This document shows, piece by piece, positions 8,983-18,666 of a DNA stretch of 64,000 nucleotides. Made by a program: the position numbers and the translations under genes. The stretch lies in the NCBI GenBank assembly GCA_031276195.1, contig JAISNN010000088.1, positions 1 through 64,000 on the forward strand, written 5' to 3'. Positions within the stretch are counted from its first letter, which is position 1. Every line of letters starts with the position of its first letter. Below the pieces are notes generated by a model. It was not told the DNA's origin and did no database searches. It worked only from the letters and a program-made list of their open reading frames with translations. The DNA is from Clostridiales bacterium (GTDB taxonomy: Bacteria; Bacillota; Clostridia; Christensenellales; JAISNN01).

Positions 8983-10254
8983 ATGGCGAAAAGTTGGTAT
9001 ACCTATCTCGTTCCGGCAGAGGAAAAACGTATCGAACCGCCCTTTATCGTGCCGTCGGCGCAAAAAAAGGGCAGAATCAAAAAAACGATAGACATTATGT
9101 TTATCGAATATACGAGGCTTTTCCGCGTCAATCTGCTCGTCGGCGCGGCGTTTCTGCCCTTTTTGATCTATGTTTTTAGCGTCTTTTTGGACGTCGCCGC
9201 GGTGCAAAACTCTCTCGGCTACGCGCTGAATACCGGAATCGGCTGGCCTCTCGCGTCCGCCGACAACGCCGCAAAACTCGCCGCCCTCATCGGGACAATA
9301 CAAGCGCGCGCGGTCTACGCTTTTTTGTTCGCGCTGATCCCGGGTCCGCTGCTCGCGGGCGCGTTCGACGTCACAAAACTGCTTATGTGGCAAAACTCCG
9401 AAGTAAAAGTCTTTTCGACGCTGATAAAAGCGGTCAAAAAAAATTGGTGGAAATATACCGTCTTGTATTCCGTGTTTTGCGCGGGCGCGCTCGGCGTCGC
9501 GGAACTTGCGCTCGGACAGTATCAAGCCGCCCTCTTAGGTTCCGCGCCGATCGGCGGGTATGTCGGGCTGGGCTTTTCACTCCTCGCGCTCTTGACGTAT
9601 TTTGTTTTTATGATGTACGCCTTTTCGATGATCCCCGTATACGGCGAATTGAAATTTTTGGACGCGTTAAAAAACGGCGCGCTGTATACTTTCGGAATCT
9701 ATCCTTTAAATATCATTTTTGCGATCGTCTGCTTTTCACCCGTTCTCGTCGTCTTTACGGGCAGCGTAACCGCTATGACGATCCTGTTTATCGCGGCGGT
9801 GTTTCTGCTCTTGACGCTGTACGCGTTCTTTTGGACGAGTTTTTGTCAATACGGCTTTGAGAATTTTTTGAATAAAGTGTATGAAATATACGTTGCCGAA
9901 AACGCTAAAATCGGCGGCAAAAAAGCGGAAAGTAAAAATATCGAAGGAAAGACGGAGAATAAAAACGCCGCCGGGAATAAAAAAGCGGAAAGCAAGAACG
10001 CGGAGGGAAGTAAAAAACCGGAGAGTAAAAACACGGAGAATAAAACCGCCGAAGGAAGTAAAAAACCGGAAAGCAAGAACGCCGTTGAGAATAAAAAAGC
10101 GGACGGTAAAAAGACCGTAAATAAAAATTTCGACGGGAATAAAAAAACGGAGAATAAAACCGCCGCCGAAAACAAAAATTCCGAAACGAATCCGGGTGAA
10201 AAAAAGAAAAAACCCGTGAACGTATATAAAAATCCGAAAAAGAAAAAGAAATAA
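8983..10254 (+). CDS. YesL-like polytopic membrane protein with Lys/Asn repeat tail
   Basis: 423 residues. Residues 1-300 hold about six hydrophobic segments arranged as in YesL/DUF624-type membrane proteins (inference, no signature motif certain). From residue ~305 to the end is a hydrophilic tail of degenerate repeats such as KKAESKNAEGSKKPESKN, rich in Lys, Asn and Glu, ending KNPKKKKK. The tail is presumably cytosolic and disordered. The start ATG 8983 has GGAGG seven bases upstream. Function unknown; YesL proteins often accompany carbohydrate uptake genes, but none is adjacent here. Confidence 0.7.
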   Translation: MAKSWYTYLVPAEEKRIEPPFIVPSAQKKGRIKKTIDIMFIEYTRLFRVNLLVGAAFLPFLIYVFSVFLDVAAVQNSLGYALNTGIGWPLASADNAAKLAALIGTIQARAVYAFLFALIPGPLLAGAFDVTKLLMWQNSEVKVFSTLIKAVKKNWWKYTVLYSVFCAGALGVAELALGQYQAALLGSAPIGGYVGLGFSLLALLTYFVFMMYAFSMIPVYGELKFLDALKNGALYTFGIYPLNIIFAIVCFSPVLVVFTGSVTAMTILFIAAVFLLLTLYAFFWTSFCQYGFENFLNKVYEIYVAENAKIGGKKAESKNIEGKTENKNAAGNKKAESKNAEGSKKPESKNTENKTAEGSKKPESKNAVENKKADGKKTVNKNFDGNKKTENKTAAENKNSETNPGEKKKKPVNVYKNPKKKKK

Positions 10255-10514
10255 GAAAAACCGTATAGAAATCCGGTAAAAAGTTGAGCGGAAATTCGAC
10301 GGAAATACTCTGAAAAATTAAAAAAAGATATAAAAAACAAATCGAAATTTTGAAAAATCCGATAAAATACCTAATAAAGACGCTAAAAAACGACGGAAAT
10401 ACCGTAAAAAGTTAAAAATTAAAAATAAACAAATAAAATTAAATAAATATCCGATTAAATCCCGAAAAAAAAACGGTTAGAATTTATGCGGATTTTTGCG
10501 GACGGCTTAGATGT
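10255..10514 (+). repeat. Purine-rich leader before the methyltransferase gene
   Basis: About 260 bp of A-rich degenerate repeats with recurring TCCGGTAAAAAG, CGACGGAAATAC and CCGATAAAATACC. No terminator stem visible. Confidence 0.55.
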
Positions 10515-11276
10515 ATGGAATATTCCGCTCTTTATAAATATTATGACCTTTTGATGAAAGACTACCCCTACGAAAAAACGGCGGCGTTCGTTTCGGAAAG
10601 GCTGAAAACACTCGGCGGTTCCGCGTCGCATCCGTTAAAAGGCTTTGAATTCGCTTGCGGAACGGGCAAAATGACCCTCGCGCTCGCGGAAGCGGGATGC
10701 CGTATGACCGCGTCGGACGTGTCGGGCGATATGCTCAACGCCGCCGCCGAAAAAGCAAAAAACGCGGGACAAAAAATTATTTTTTTGAACGCCGACGTGA
10801 ATAAACCCACGCTTTTAGGAAAGTATGACTTCGCCGCGTGTTTTACGGACGGCTTTAATTACGTCGAATCTTTATCCCGTATGGAACGGCTTTTTGGGAT
10901 GATTTACGGCGCGCTGAGAGAAGGGGGATTGCTGATTTTCGATATGAGTACGGCGTATAAGGCGAGAAATATTCTGTCCGAAAGGCTGTATTTCGACGAC
11001 GGGGAAGAGTTGTCGTTTTTTTGGAGGAATTCAAAATATTCGGATAAAAGCCGCAAAATCCGTATGAATTTGACATTTTTCGAGAAAAAAGACGGGGTTT
11101 ATGTGCGTTCCGATGAGGAAAACGCGCAGTATTTTTATGAAAACGGCGAAATCGCGGAGATTTTGAAAAAAAGCGGCTTTAAAGCGGAATTTTTTGACGA
11201 AAAGTTGAACGCCGTAAAGGGCGGATTCAAAAGGAATTTTGAAAGGCTGGTCGTCGCCGCGAGAAAAGAAAATTGA
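10515..11276 (+). CDS. Class I SAM-dependent methyltransferase
   Basis: 253 residues with a Rossmann methyltransferase fold. Motif I is FEFACGTGKMTLALAEAG (about residues 45-62), followed by the acidic SDVSGDML loop (motif II) and a motif near ADVNKP, then TDGFNYV at the usual motif IV place. The substrate cannot be told; the family includes many small-molecule enzymes. The ATG 10515 lacks a strong Shine-Dalgarno sequence; another ATG four bases upstream is out of frame. It is a single gene with repeat-rich flanks. Confidence 0.82.
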   Translation: MEYSALYKYYDLLMKDYPYEKTAAFVSERLKTLGGSASHPLKGFEFACGTGKMTLALAEAGCRMTASDVSGDMLNAAAEKAKNAGQKIIFLNADVNKPTLLGKYDFAACFTDGFNYVESLSRMERLFGMIYGALREGGLLIFDMSTAYKARNILSERLYFDDGEELSFFWRNSKYSDKSRKIRMNLTFFEKKDGVYVRSDEENAQYFYENGEIAEILKKSGFKAEFFDEKLNAVKGGFKRNFERLVVAARKEN

Positions 11277-11499
11277 AAAAAGGAAAATAAAAAGCGTTTT
11301 TTGAATGGAAAGGTTTTGTAGAGAGTAACGAATAGAACGAAAAACGAAAGATATTTGTTAAGTAAAAGAGAATTTAAAACTAAAAGATATTTGTTTAATT
11401 AAAATGTTTTTTCCGATGAAAAAAGAAACGAAAAAGCGTTTTTTGAATGAAATTTTTATCGGTAAAAAAGTAAGGAAGTTATACGGGAATAATATATAT

Positions 11500-12615
11500 A
11501 TGAGTGTTGCGAAAAAGTATTTATTAAACGGTTCGATCGTCGTTACGGTTATCGATTCCACGGACATTTTACACGAGGCGGCGAGGCTGCACGGGTTGGG
11601 AGCCTTGCCCGCGGCGGTCTTGAACCGCGTTTTGACCGTCGGGGTCTTTATGGGGCGCGACCTGAAAAACGAGGAGGATAAACTGTCCGTAATCGTTTCG
11701 GGCGCGTCGGAGGACGGCTCGGGCGGCGAATCGGTGAAGATTGCCGTCGCCGCGAAAATGGATTCCGTCAAGGGATACGTCGAAGAAGGGCGGCTGCTTA
11801 TAAACGGCGAAGCAAAAAAATATTGCGAAAAAACGGATAACTATGAAAAAACAGACGGCGAAGCGGATTGCGGAAACGGCGGTAAAAAAATTTCCGAAAA
11901 TAAAATAAATTCCGAAAATGAAACGGATTCCGAGAATACAATAAACGCCGAATATAAGACGAACGGCGAAACGGAATGCAATGCCGCAAAAGAAATAAAT
12001 TCCGAACAAAAAATAAATTACGAAGACGAAACGACCGCCGCGACGGCATTCAAAAACGCCGCGGACTCCGCCGCGGGCGGCGAGGGATATATAACCGTCA
12101 TCAAGGATTCGGGAATGAAAGAACCATATACCGGACGGTCGGAATTGGTCAAAGGCGATTTGTCGTCCGATTTCGCCCTCTATTTCACTGTCAGCGAACA
12201 AAAACCCTCCGCCGTCGTCTTGGGCGAATATTTCAACGGAAAAAAAATACTCGCGGCGGGAGGTTTTTTTGTGCAGGTTCTGCCAGGCGCGGACGATTTT
12301 TTGATCACGATCGTGCAGGACATACTTAGAGATTTCGGCGATTTCGGAAAAATGCTCCGCGAATTAAAAACGCCCGACGCGATTATGGACACATATTTCG
12401 CGGACTTTGACGTGAAAAAAATCGACGAGTTCACGCCGCGTTATTTTTGCGGGTGCGGCGGGGAAAGAACGCGGAATATTATACGTATGCTGGGGCGCGC
12501 CGAAGCGTATGAAATCTTGAAAAACGTCGGAATGATCGAGGCGCGCTGCGACTTTTGCGGAAAGATATATCGATACGGAGCGAAAGAAGTCAAAGAAATT
12601 TTCGAACAAAAATAA
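11500..12615 (+). CDS. hslO: Hsp33 redox-regulated chaperone with a large low-complexity insert
   Basis: 371-residue Hsp33, a holdase activated by oxidation. The redox switch is present at the C-terminus: CGC followed by CDFCGK gives the CxC...CxxC zinc site. Start ATG 11500 is chosen because the family begins about here (MSVAKKYLLNGSIVVTVIDS); the frame is open 96 bp further up but that stretch is repeat-derived (an AAAGCGTTTTTTGAATG echo). Between GEAKKYCE (about residue 107) and GGEGYITVIKDSG (about 193) lies an ~85-residue insert of Glu/Asn/Thr/Lys repeats (KINSENETDSENTIN) absent from normal Hsp33, which is about 290 residues. Confidence 0.9.
   Translation: MSVAKKYLLNGSIVVTVIDSTDILHEAARLHGLGALPAAVLNRVLTVGVFMGRDLKNEEDKLSVIVSGASEDGSGGESVKIAVAAKMDSVKGYVEEGRLLINGEAKKYCEKTDNYEKTDGEADCGNGGKKISENKINSENETDSENTINAEYKTNGETECNAAKEINSEQKINYEDETTAATAFKNAADSAAGGEGYITVIKDSGMKEPYTGRSELVKGDLSSDFALYFTVSEQKPSAVVLGEYFNGKKILAAGGFFVQVLPGADDFLITIVQDILRDFGDFGKMLRELKTPDAIMDTYFADFDVKKIDEFTPRYFCGCGGERTRNIIRMLGRAEAYEILKNVGMIEARCDFCGKIYRYGAKEVKEIFEQK
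11815..12075 (+). repeat. In-frame low-complexity insert in hslO
   Basis: About 260 bp of degenerate 21-27 bp repeats (AAAATAAATTCCGAAAATGA type) encoding ENKINSEN-like peptides, placed in the Hsp33 core domain between conserved strands. Reading frame is kept throughout. Confidence 0.75.
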
Positions 12616-12763
12616 CGCTAAAACATAAACGTGAAAAATATAAACGTAAAAAACGCAAGCGCGGAAAGTGGGAATTTTAAAAGTGAAACGGTATTAAAAA
12701 CGAAATAATTTAAATTTTAAATTTAAAGAATTTAAAGTAAATTTAAAATTAAAGGAGAGCGGA

Positions 12764-14446
12764 ATGGTTGTGATTCCAAAACTCGGAAAGGCGGAAGTGA
12801 AAGATGGAAAAATAGATTTGAGAACGCTGAAAAGCGTCTTTATTTGCGCGGAATTCGGCGGGATTTTGCCCGTCGTCAACCGCACGCTGTTTGAAAAAAT
12901 CGGTTTGCATTTGCAAAGCGGCGGCGCGGACGATATCCCGGGTATGCGGATTTTTTTTGACGGGCATTTGAATCCCGAGGGTTATGAAATGAAAATTTCA
13001 GAAAGCGGAATAGACATAAAAGCGGGAGGAAAAAACGGTGCGCTCTACGCTTGTCAAACGCTTAGAGCCGCCTTGAAAGCGGACGCAAAAACGCGCGGTT
13101 ATACCAAGGATTTTGGCGGAAATCCGGACGCTTCCGCGAACCCGAAAGCGGACGCAAAAACGCGGATCTATACCGCGGATTTTTGTGAAATTTCAGACGC
13201 TCCCGCGTATTCGTACAGGGGGCTGCTGATCGACGTCGCGCGGTATTTTTACGACGCGGAATACATAAAAAGAATACTCGATTTGATGCTTTTACACAAA
13301 ATGAATACTTTGCATTTGCACCTCACCGACGATCAGGGCTGGCGAATCGAAATTAAAAAATATCCGCTTTTGTCCGAGATCGGAAGTAAACGCGAAAAGA
13401 CGCATATCGGCGGTTGGAAAAATAAAAACGACTTGGACGACGGCAAGCCTCATTCGGGATTTTATACGCAAAAAGAGATGAAAGAAATCGTCGCTTACGC
13501 CGCGGAGATCGGAATTCAAATCATTCCCGAAATCGATATGCCCGCGCACTTTGCCGCGGCTTTCGCGGCGTATCCGCATTTGGCTTGCCGCGACAAAAAG
13601 GTGAGCGTGCCGTGGTATTTCGGCGGACACTACCCCTCCGTTCACGGCGAGCGCGACTGGAACAGAAGCGCGTGCATAGGGAAGGAGGCGACTTTTAGAT
13701 TTATTTTCGACGTTATCGACGAGATTTTCGATATATTTCCCGCGCCGTATTTTCATATCGGCGGCGACGAAGCCCCGAAGGACGAATGGAAAAATTGCCC
13801 CGACTGCCAAAGACTTATGAAATCCGAAAATATCGGGAGCGTCGAGGAATTGCAGAGATACTTTATGCGGAAAATAAACGCCTACGTCAAGAGCAAGGGC
13901 AAAAATCTCATCGCGTGGAACGAGGCTTTGGAGGGCGGAAATTTCGATACGGAGATGATCGCGCAGTATTGGACGCCCAAAAAAGACCCGAACGTCCGTG
14001 AGTTTCTGAAAAAAGGCGGCAGAGTTTTGGTCAGTAAGCATAACCCTATGTATTTCGATATGCCGTTTTCTCAATATCCGCTGAAAAATATCTATAAGTT
14101 TAAACCGTCGGAGCCGATCGGGGAGGAGTATGCGGATCGGATCGCGGGCGTGGAAGCCGCCGTCTGGACGGAGTGGCTGGGAAGCCGCGAAAAATTGGAA
14201 TTTCGCCTTTTGCCGCGTCTTTCGGCGGCGGCGGAGGTTTGTTGGACGGGCGGCGGCGGAGAGGATTACGCGGAATTTTCGGCGCGGATAAAGGAATTCG
14301 GCGAGATATACGAGGGCTTGGGCTTCAATTACGCGAGGGCGAAAACCGCCGATCCCAAAAACCCGGTAAAAAGAATTTTGACTATGCGCGATTTTTTCTT
14401 TAAGGATCCGGACAGAGAGTTTAAGGAAAACGAAAAATTGAAATAA
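12764..14446 (+). CDS. GH20 beta-N-acetylhexosaminidase (cytosolic)
   Basis: 560-residue family 20 glycoside hydrolase removing terminal N-acetylhexosamine. A GH20b N-domain (1-100) leads to the barrel starting at YRGLLIDVARYFY; HLHLTDDQGWRIEIKKYP and the catalytic HIGGDEAPK (Asp-Glu pair) are intact, as is the later WTEWLGS segment. No signal peptide, so it acts inside the cell, perhaps on imported chitin-, mucin- or cell-wall-derived amino sugars (inference). Start ATG 12764 follows AAAGGAGAG. Between the N-domain and barrel there is a 23-residue unit present twice (KADAKTR.YT.DF), the second carrying the dispersed palindrome. Confidence 0.92.
   Translation: MVVIPKLGKAEVKDGKIDLRTLKSVFICAEFGGILPVVNRTLFEKIGLHLQSGGADDIPGMRIFFDGHLNPEGYEMKISESGIDIKAGGKNGALYACQTLRAALKADAKTRGYTKDFGGNPDASANPKADAKTRIYTADFCEISDAPAYSYRGLLIDVARYFYDAEYIKRILDLMLLHKMNTLHLHLTDDQGWRIEIKKYPLLSEIGSKREKTHIGGWKNKNDLDDGKPHSGFYTQKEMKEIVAYAAEIGIQIIPEIDMPAHFAAAFAAYPHLACRDKKVSVPWYFGGHYPSVHGERDWNRSACIGKEATFRFIFDVIDEIFDIFPAPYFHIGGDEAPKDEWKNCPDCQRLMKSENIGSVEELQRYFMRKINAYVKSKGKNLIAWNEALEGGNFDTEMIAQYWTPKKDPNVREFLKKGGRVLVSKHNPMYFDMPFSQYPLKNIYKFKPSEPIGEEYADRIAGVEAAVWTEWLGSREKLEFRLLPRLSAAAEVCWTGGGGEDYAEFSARIKEFGEIYEGLGFNYARAKTADPKNPVKRILTMRDFFFKDPDREFKENEKLK
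13075..13212 (+). repeat. 69-bp in-frame duplication with palindrome in the GH20 gene
   Basis: Two units start at 13075 and 13144 (69 bp = 23 codons), sharing AAAGCGGACGCAAAAACGCG. The second contains CGCGGATCTATACCGCG at 13161-13177, an exact reverse complement of the intergenic copies at 3543 and 3680. Confidence 0.85.
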
Positions 14447-14860
14447 TATACTTTATGAATAATGAGAGAGAATGCCGTTTGAGGCGTTCTCTTTTTTTAT
14501 TTTTTTGATATTCAAGTTTGCGGTGTTCTTTTTTTATTTTACGATATAAAGTTTGCGTGTTCTTTTTTATTTTTTGATATTTAAAAAGGTATATAATTTT
14601 TTTTTGAGGCAATAATTTTAGGGCTTGTTCGGTTGAAATGAAATGAAAAACGATTGGAATAGAGATGAAAAAACGATTGAGATAATGCCGAAAAACGGCT
14701 AAAATAATGAGTGAAAACGGTTGGAATAGAGATGAAAAAAGATTGGAATAATACGGAAAAACGGTTGAAATAGTGCGGAAAAACGATTGAAATAATACAA
14801 GAAACGGTTGAAATAATGCGGAAAAACGATTGAAATAATACAAAAAACGGAGGTTTTTTT
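14447..14860 (+). repeat. GH20 terminator and spoIIR leader repeats
   Basis: A terminator hairpin lies at 14467-14498. From about 14500 three degenerate copies of a T-rich echo (GTTTGCGTGTTCTTTTTTATT) follow. From about 14640 to 14850 come eight or so ~33-bp repeats of CGGTTGAAATAATGCGGAAA with CGATTGAAATAATA variants. No gene. Confidence 0.7.
14467..14498 (+). terminator. Rho-independent terminator after GH20
   Basis: Stem AGAGAATGCC / GGCGTTCTCT (one G-T pair) with a 6-base loop, followed by a run of seven T. Confidence 0.8.
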
Positions 14861-15421
14861 ATGAAAAAAGGCGCGTACATAGCCGCCGTTGCAGTTGCCG
14901 CGGCGGTTATATCGGGAATTTTTGCCGCAAATATGTTCCTTGGATACGTAAAGACAGGCGAACCCGAAACGGAATATTTACGCATCCATATCCGCGCAAA
15001 CAGCAATTCCGCGGAGGATCAAAGCGTCAAATATTCGATCCGCGACGAGACGGTCGCATACCTTACTCCCGTTCTCGCGGAATGCCGCACGGCGGAAAAC
15101 GCGGCGGAAAAAATCCGCGAAAGCCTAAACGGGATTTCCGCGCTGGCGGATAGGGTTCTCGCCGCGAACGGGTTGAACTACAATGCTAAGGCGGAGATCA
15201 GGGCGGAGGAATTTCCGACGAGAATATACGGGGACGTGGTTTTAGAACAAGGGGTCTATAACGCTTTGATTTTGGAACTTGGCGAGGCGAAAGGGGATAA
15301 TTGGTGGTGTATAGCCTTTCCTCCGCTTTGCTTCATTCCCGCGGAGGACGACGGGAGCGGATTGGTCAAATATCGGTCTAAAATATGGGAAATTATAGAG
15401 GAATTTTATGAGAATCGGTAG
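14861..15421 (+). CDS. spoIIR: Stage II sporulation protein R
   Basis: 186-residue secreted signalling protein that, in Bacillus, is made in the forespore under sigma-F and triggers SpoIIGA-dependent processing of pro-sigma-E. A single N-terminal membrane/signal segment (residues 5-27) is followed by the conserved LRIHIRANSNSAEDQSVKY core and FPTRIYGD.VL..G.YNAL segments, all family hallmarks. Start ATG 14861 has GGAGG nine bases upstream. Its transcription would be expected from a forespore promoter; none is discernible in the leader repeats. Confidence 0.92.
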   Translation: MKKGAYIAAVAVAAAVISGIFAANMFLGYVKTGEPETEYLRIHIRANSNSAEDQSVKYSIRDETVAYLTPVLAECRTAENAAEKIRESLNGISALADRVLAANGLNYNAKAEIRAEEFPTRIYGDVVLEQGVYNALILELGEAKGDNWWCIAFPPLCFIPAEDDGSGLVKYRSKIWEIIEEFYENR

Positions 15422-15996
15422 GTGAAAATTTTGAAAATTGCGGAAGAATATAGGAATTATAGACGTAATTATATAAAAAGCGATAAAAATGACGCCCCAC
15501 CCCCTTACCCCCTCCCACGGAGGGGAATTGAGGATAATAAGGGAAGTTAGCCCCAAATATACGCCGCTACCACGGAAGGGTTTGCGGAATAAAATCTCGG
15601 GGAATAAGACTGTATCAAATATAAAAAACACAGAATTTTGCTAAAATCGGTGGGTAACTATCTTGAAAAATGTGGAATTATAGGCGGAATTTTAAAAAAC
15701 TATATGTATGTTTTTAAAAAAAATTAGGCGAAAAACAGTTTGAAATACGGTAAAAAACAGTTTGAAAATCGGCGAAAATAGTTTGAAATACGGTAAAAAA
15801 CAGTTTAAAAATCGGCGAAAAACAGTTTGAAATACGGTAAAAAACAGTTTGAAAATCGGCGAAAAACAGTTTGAAAATCGGCGAAAATAGTTTAAAATAC
15901 GGTAAAAAATAGTTTAAAAATCGGCGAAAAATAGTTTAAAAATCGGCGAAAATAGTTTAGAATGCGGAAATTTATGGAAATCGGGAGGGATAAATT
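15422..15996 (+). repeat. 575-bp repeat region before sleB
   Basis: One copy of the CCCCTCCCACGGAGGGG element at 15509-15528 with its GCCCCACCCCCTTA left flank. From 15735 to 15960 there are about ten ~32-bp tandem units alternating ACGGTAAAAAACAGTTTGAA and ATCGGCGAAAAACAGTTTG. No gene. Confidence 0.75.
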
Positions 15997-16713
15997 ATGA
16001 ACGGAGGAATAAAAGTTTTTGCGGCGGTGTGTATTTTGGCTCTCGCCGCGGGGTATGCCTTGGTCTTTTCGGACACTTTTTCACCGAATGCGCCCGAGTC
16101 TTGGACCTTTGAAAGCGAGATCGCGGAAGCCGCCGCTTTGAAACAGGGCAGCAGGGGCGACGACGTCAAAACCGTGCAGAAAAAGTTGAAAAATTGGGGG
16201 TACTATTCCGGTTCCGTGGACGGAATCTACGGCGCGCAAACCGCCGCCGCCGTCAAAGCCTTTCAAAAGAAAAATAAATTGACCGCCGACGGAATCGTCG
16301 GAACAAAGACCGCCGCCGCAATGGGTATAAGCCTTTCGGGGACGACGGCGGGGGGATATAAATCTTCCGATCTCGACCTTCTCGCTAAGTGCGTGTACGC
16401 GGAGGCGAGGGGCGAACCGTATACGGGGCAGGTGGCGGTCGCCGCGATTATATTGAACCGCGTCAAAAGTCCGCAGTTTCCGAATACCATTCCCGGGGTC
16501 ATATATCAGCCGTGGGCGTTTACGGCGGTTCACGACGGGCAGATCAATCTCACGCCGAATCAAAACGCATACAACGCCGCAAAAGACGCGCTGAACGGTT
16601 GGGATCCTACCTACGGCTGTATATATTATTATAATCCGCGAACCGCAACGAGCCAATGGATTTTTAGCAGGGAAGTTAGGCTGACTATCGGGAATCATAA
16701 ATTTTGCGTATAG
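15997..16713 (+). CDS. sleB: Spore cortex-lytic enzyme SleB
   Basis: 238 residues: signal peptide or membrane anchor (6-26), a PG_binding_1 domain (about 48-105; LKQGSRGDDVKTVQKKL and TAAAVKAFQKKNKLTADGIVG), then a SleB/Hydrolase_2 catalytic domain beginning LLAKCVYAEARGE with the catalytic Glu and a late W.FSREV...IGNHKFC segment. It degrades spore cortex peptidoglycan during germination. Start ATG 15997 follows GGGAGGGA. The next gene, ypeB, encodes the partner normally required for SleB assembly, which confirms the role. Confidence 0.95.
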   Translation: MNGGIKVFAAVCILALAAGYALVFSDTFSPNAPESWTFESEIAEAAALKQGSRGDDVKTVQKKLKNWGYYSGSVDGIYGAQTAAAVKAFQKKNKLTADGIVGTKTAAAMGISLSGTTAGGYKSSDLDLLAKCVYAEARGEPYTGQVAVAAIILNRVKSPQFPNTIPGVIYQPWAFTAVHDGQINLTPNQNAYNAAKDALNGWDPTYGCIYYYNPRTATSQWIFSREVRLTIGNHKFCV

Positions 16714-17032
16714 ATAGGCGGAAACGATAGGGCGTAAGTTGTATAAAATAAAGGATAAAAACAATAAAAAACGCCGTGAGCGCGCCGTGTAAAATATAGC
16801 GTAAGATATATAAAATATAAGAGATAAAAAGAGTAGAAAAATGAGGTATAGTACCGCGAAAAATTATATAATATAAATTATATAAAAACATAAGAAAAAA
16901 ATATTGCAAATGCGGCGTGTAAAATATAGCGTAAGATATATAAAAGATAAGAGATAAAAAGAATAAAAAAAACGAGGTATAATAGCGCGAAAAATTATAT
17001 AATATAAGTCATATTTAAGGAGAGTGTAAAAA
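16714..17032 (+). repeat. Repeat leader between sleB and ypeB
   Basis: Two ~130-bp copies of a unit (CGTGTAAAATATAGCGTAAG, then GAGATAAAAAGA) each ending in the palindrome variant: GAGGTATAGTACCGCG at 16843-16858 and GAGGTATAATAGCGCG near 16975. TATAAT-like sequences lie within the second copy but without a recognisable -35. Confidence 0.7.
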
Positions 17033-18394
17033 ATGGATCGCGAAAACAAAAAAGCGAAAACCTACGACGCAAAAAAAACGTCAAAACTTTTGCTTATCGT
17101 TTCTTCGATATTGCTTGCCGGGACGATCGGGCTGGTCGTGCATAACGTCGTCGTAAAAAGGGACAGGGATTCGTATATGCAGGAGATCGAAAACGACTAC
17201 GAACTGTCCTTTTACGAGTTGATTCAAAGCATAAACGACGCGGAAAGTAAACTTGGAAAACTGACGGTTTCGACGGGGCGTAAAAATCAAGAGACTCTGT
17301 TGAACGAAATCAATAAACTCGCGGCGGTTTCGATCGGTCACCTCAGCCATTTGATTCAAAAGGACGGAGGCGACCTTAAAATTGTGAGATTTATAAACCA
17401 ACTCGGCGACTACGCCGACTATCTGTACGGAAAAACCGTAAACGGCGAGGCGTTGTCAAACGGGGACAAGGACAAGCTGGGAGAGATACAAACTATGGTT
17501 CAAAGGCTGGGACAAGAACTTTCAAGCGTTCAAAACAAGATGGACGAGGGATACAGGCTGATCAACGGCTATTCGGGCAAGGACGCGTTTTTGGCGGACA
17601 TATTCGACGGGCTGAACGAAACGACGGTCGAATATCCGAAAATGATATACGACGGACCGTTTAGCGACGACGCGGAAAAAAAGACCGCGAAAGGGCTTGA
17701 CGGCGAGGACGTTTCGGAGGAGGACGCGCGCGGAATTATCACCGGAATTTTCGGCGGCAAGGGCATCGGCGGCATAGATTTTTTGAACGAGAGCGGCGGC
17801 GTTATTCCCGCGTATAATTTCCTTATGCGCGGCGACGGCGGACAAGAGATCTATATCGCCGTTACGAAGCGCGGCGGCAGGATTTTGAATATGGATAATT
17901 TCCGCTCCGTAGAGGGCGGCGGACTGTCCGAAGAGGAATGTATCGACGCTGCAAGCGCATTCGCCGCGCTGATAGGTTTTAGCGATATGAAAAACGTTTG
18001 GGTGAGCGATTACGACGGCGTTTTGTATGTAAATTTTGCCTATGAAGAGGGCGGCGTGATATATTATCCCGATATGATAAAAGTCAAGGTCGCTTCGGAT
18101 AACGGAGAGATTTTGGGCGTAGAGACCGCGAACTATTTTTTGAATCACACGGAACGCGCGCTGAAACCCGTCGGGATCGACGCGCATACGGCGGGGGAGG
18201 CGGTGTCGGATAAATTGGTCATAGAGTATGTGCGGCTCGCGCTGATTCCGAAAAAGGGCGCGGAAGTGTTGTGTTATGAATTTTATTGCGGCTATGACGG
18301 CGCGGACTATTTTGTTTATGTGGATGCGGAGAGCGGCGAGGAGACGGATATTTTGAGGGTCATAGACAGCGGCAGCGGAAGGTTGTTGTATTAG
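17033..18394 (+). CDS. ypeB: Germination protein YpeB
   Basis: 453-residue membrane-anchored spore protein, partner of SleB. One N-terminal membrane segment (about residues 18-38) precedes a helical YpeB_N-like region (40-190) and PepSY-like repeats in the C-terminal half (near GGIIT.IFGGKGIGG and AYEEGGVIYYPDMIKV). AAGGAGAG 10 bases upstream marks ATG 17033. It follows sleB by 319 bp of repeats, so the usual tight bicistronic arrangement is stretched. The last ~20 bp are echoed twice downstream. Confidence 0.92.
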   Translation: MDRENKKAKTYDAKKTSKLLLIVSSILLAGTIGLVVHNVVVKRDRDSYMQEIENDYELSFYELIQSINDAESKLGKLTVSTGRKNQETLLNEINKLAAVSIGHLSHLIQKDGGDLKIVRFINQLGDYADYLYGKTVNGEALSNGDKDKLGEIQTMVQRLGQELSSVQNKMDEGYRLINGYSGKDAFLADIFDGLNETTVEYPKMIYDGPFSDDAEKKTAKGLDGEDVSEEDARGIITGIFGGKGIGGIDFLNESGGVIPAYNFLMRGDGGQEIYIAVTKRGGRILNMDNFRSVEGGGLSEEECIDAASAFAALIGFSDMKNVWVSDYDGVLYVNFAYEEGGVIYYPDMIKVKVASDNGEILGVETANYFLNHTERALKPVGIDAHTAGEAVSDKLVIEYVRLALIPKKGAEVLCYEFYCGYDGADYFVYVDAESGEETDILRVIDSGSGRLLY

Positions 18395-18666
18395 GGTAAG
18401 CGGTCGCCCCACCCCTTGCCCCTCCCACGGAGGGGAATATAAGGTAATGAGGGAAGTTTCGCCCCACCCATTAGATTCACTCCCACGGAGGGGAATAGCG
18501 GAGAATAGAGAAAGCCTTGACGGGTATTTTTAAGGGGAGCGGAAGGTTGTTGTATTAGGGGGAAGCGGTCGCCCCACCCCTTGCCCCTCCCACGGAGGGG
18601 AATATAAGGAGAATAGAGGAAGCCTTGACGGGCATTTTTAAGGGGAGCGGAAGGTTGTCGTATTAG
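18377..18666. repeat. ypeB tail echoes interleaved with the hairpin element
   Basis: The ypeB end (GGAAGGTTGTTGTATTAG at 18377) recurs at 18541 (offset 164) and 18649 (offset 108). Each is followed by GGTCGCCCCACCCCTTGCCC and CCCCTCCCACGGAGGGG (18419, degenerate 18477, 18584). The stop codon and downstream element were copied together. Confidence 0.85.

Noticed and set aside
11569-12201. 210-codon antisense frame in hslO
   Set aside because: Shadow of the hslO gene and its low-complexity insert.
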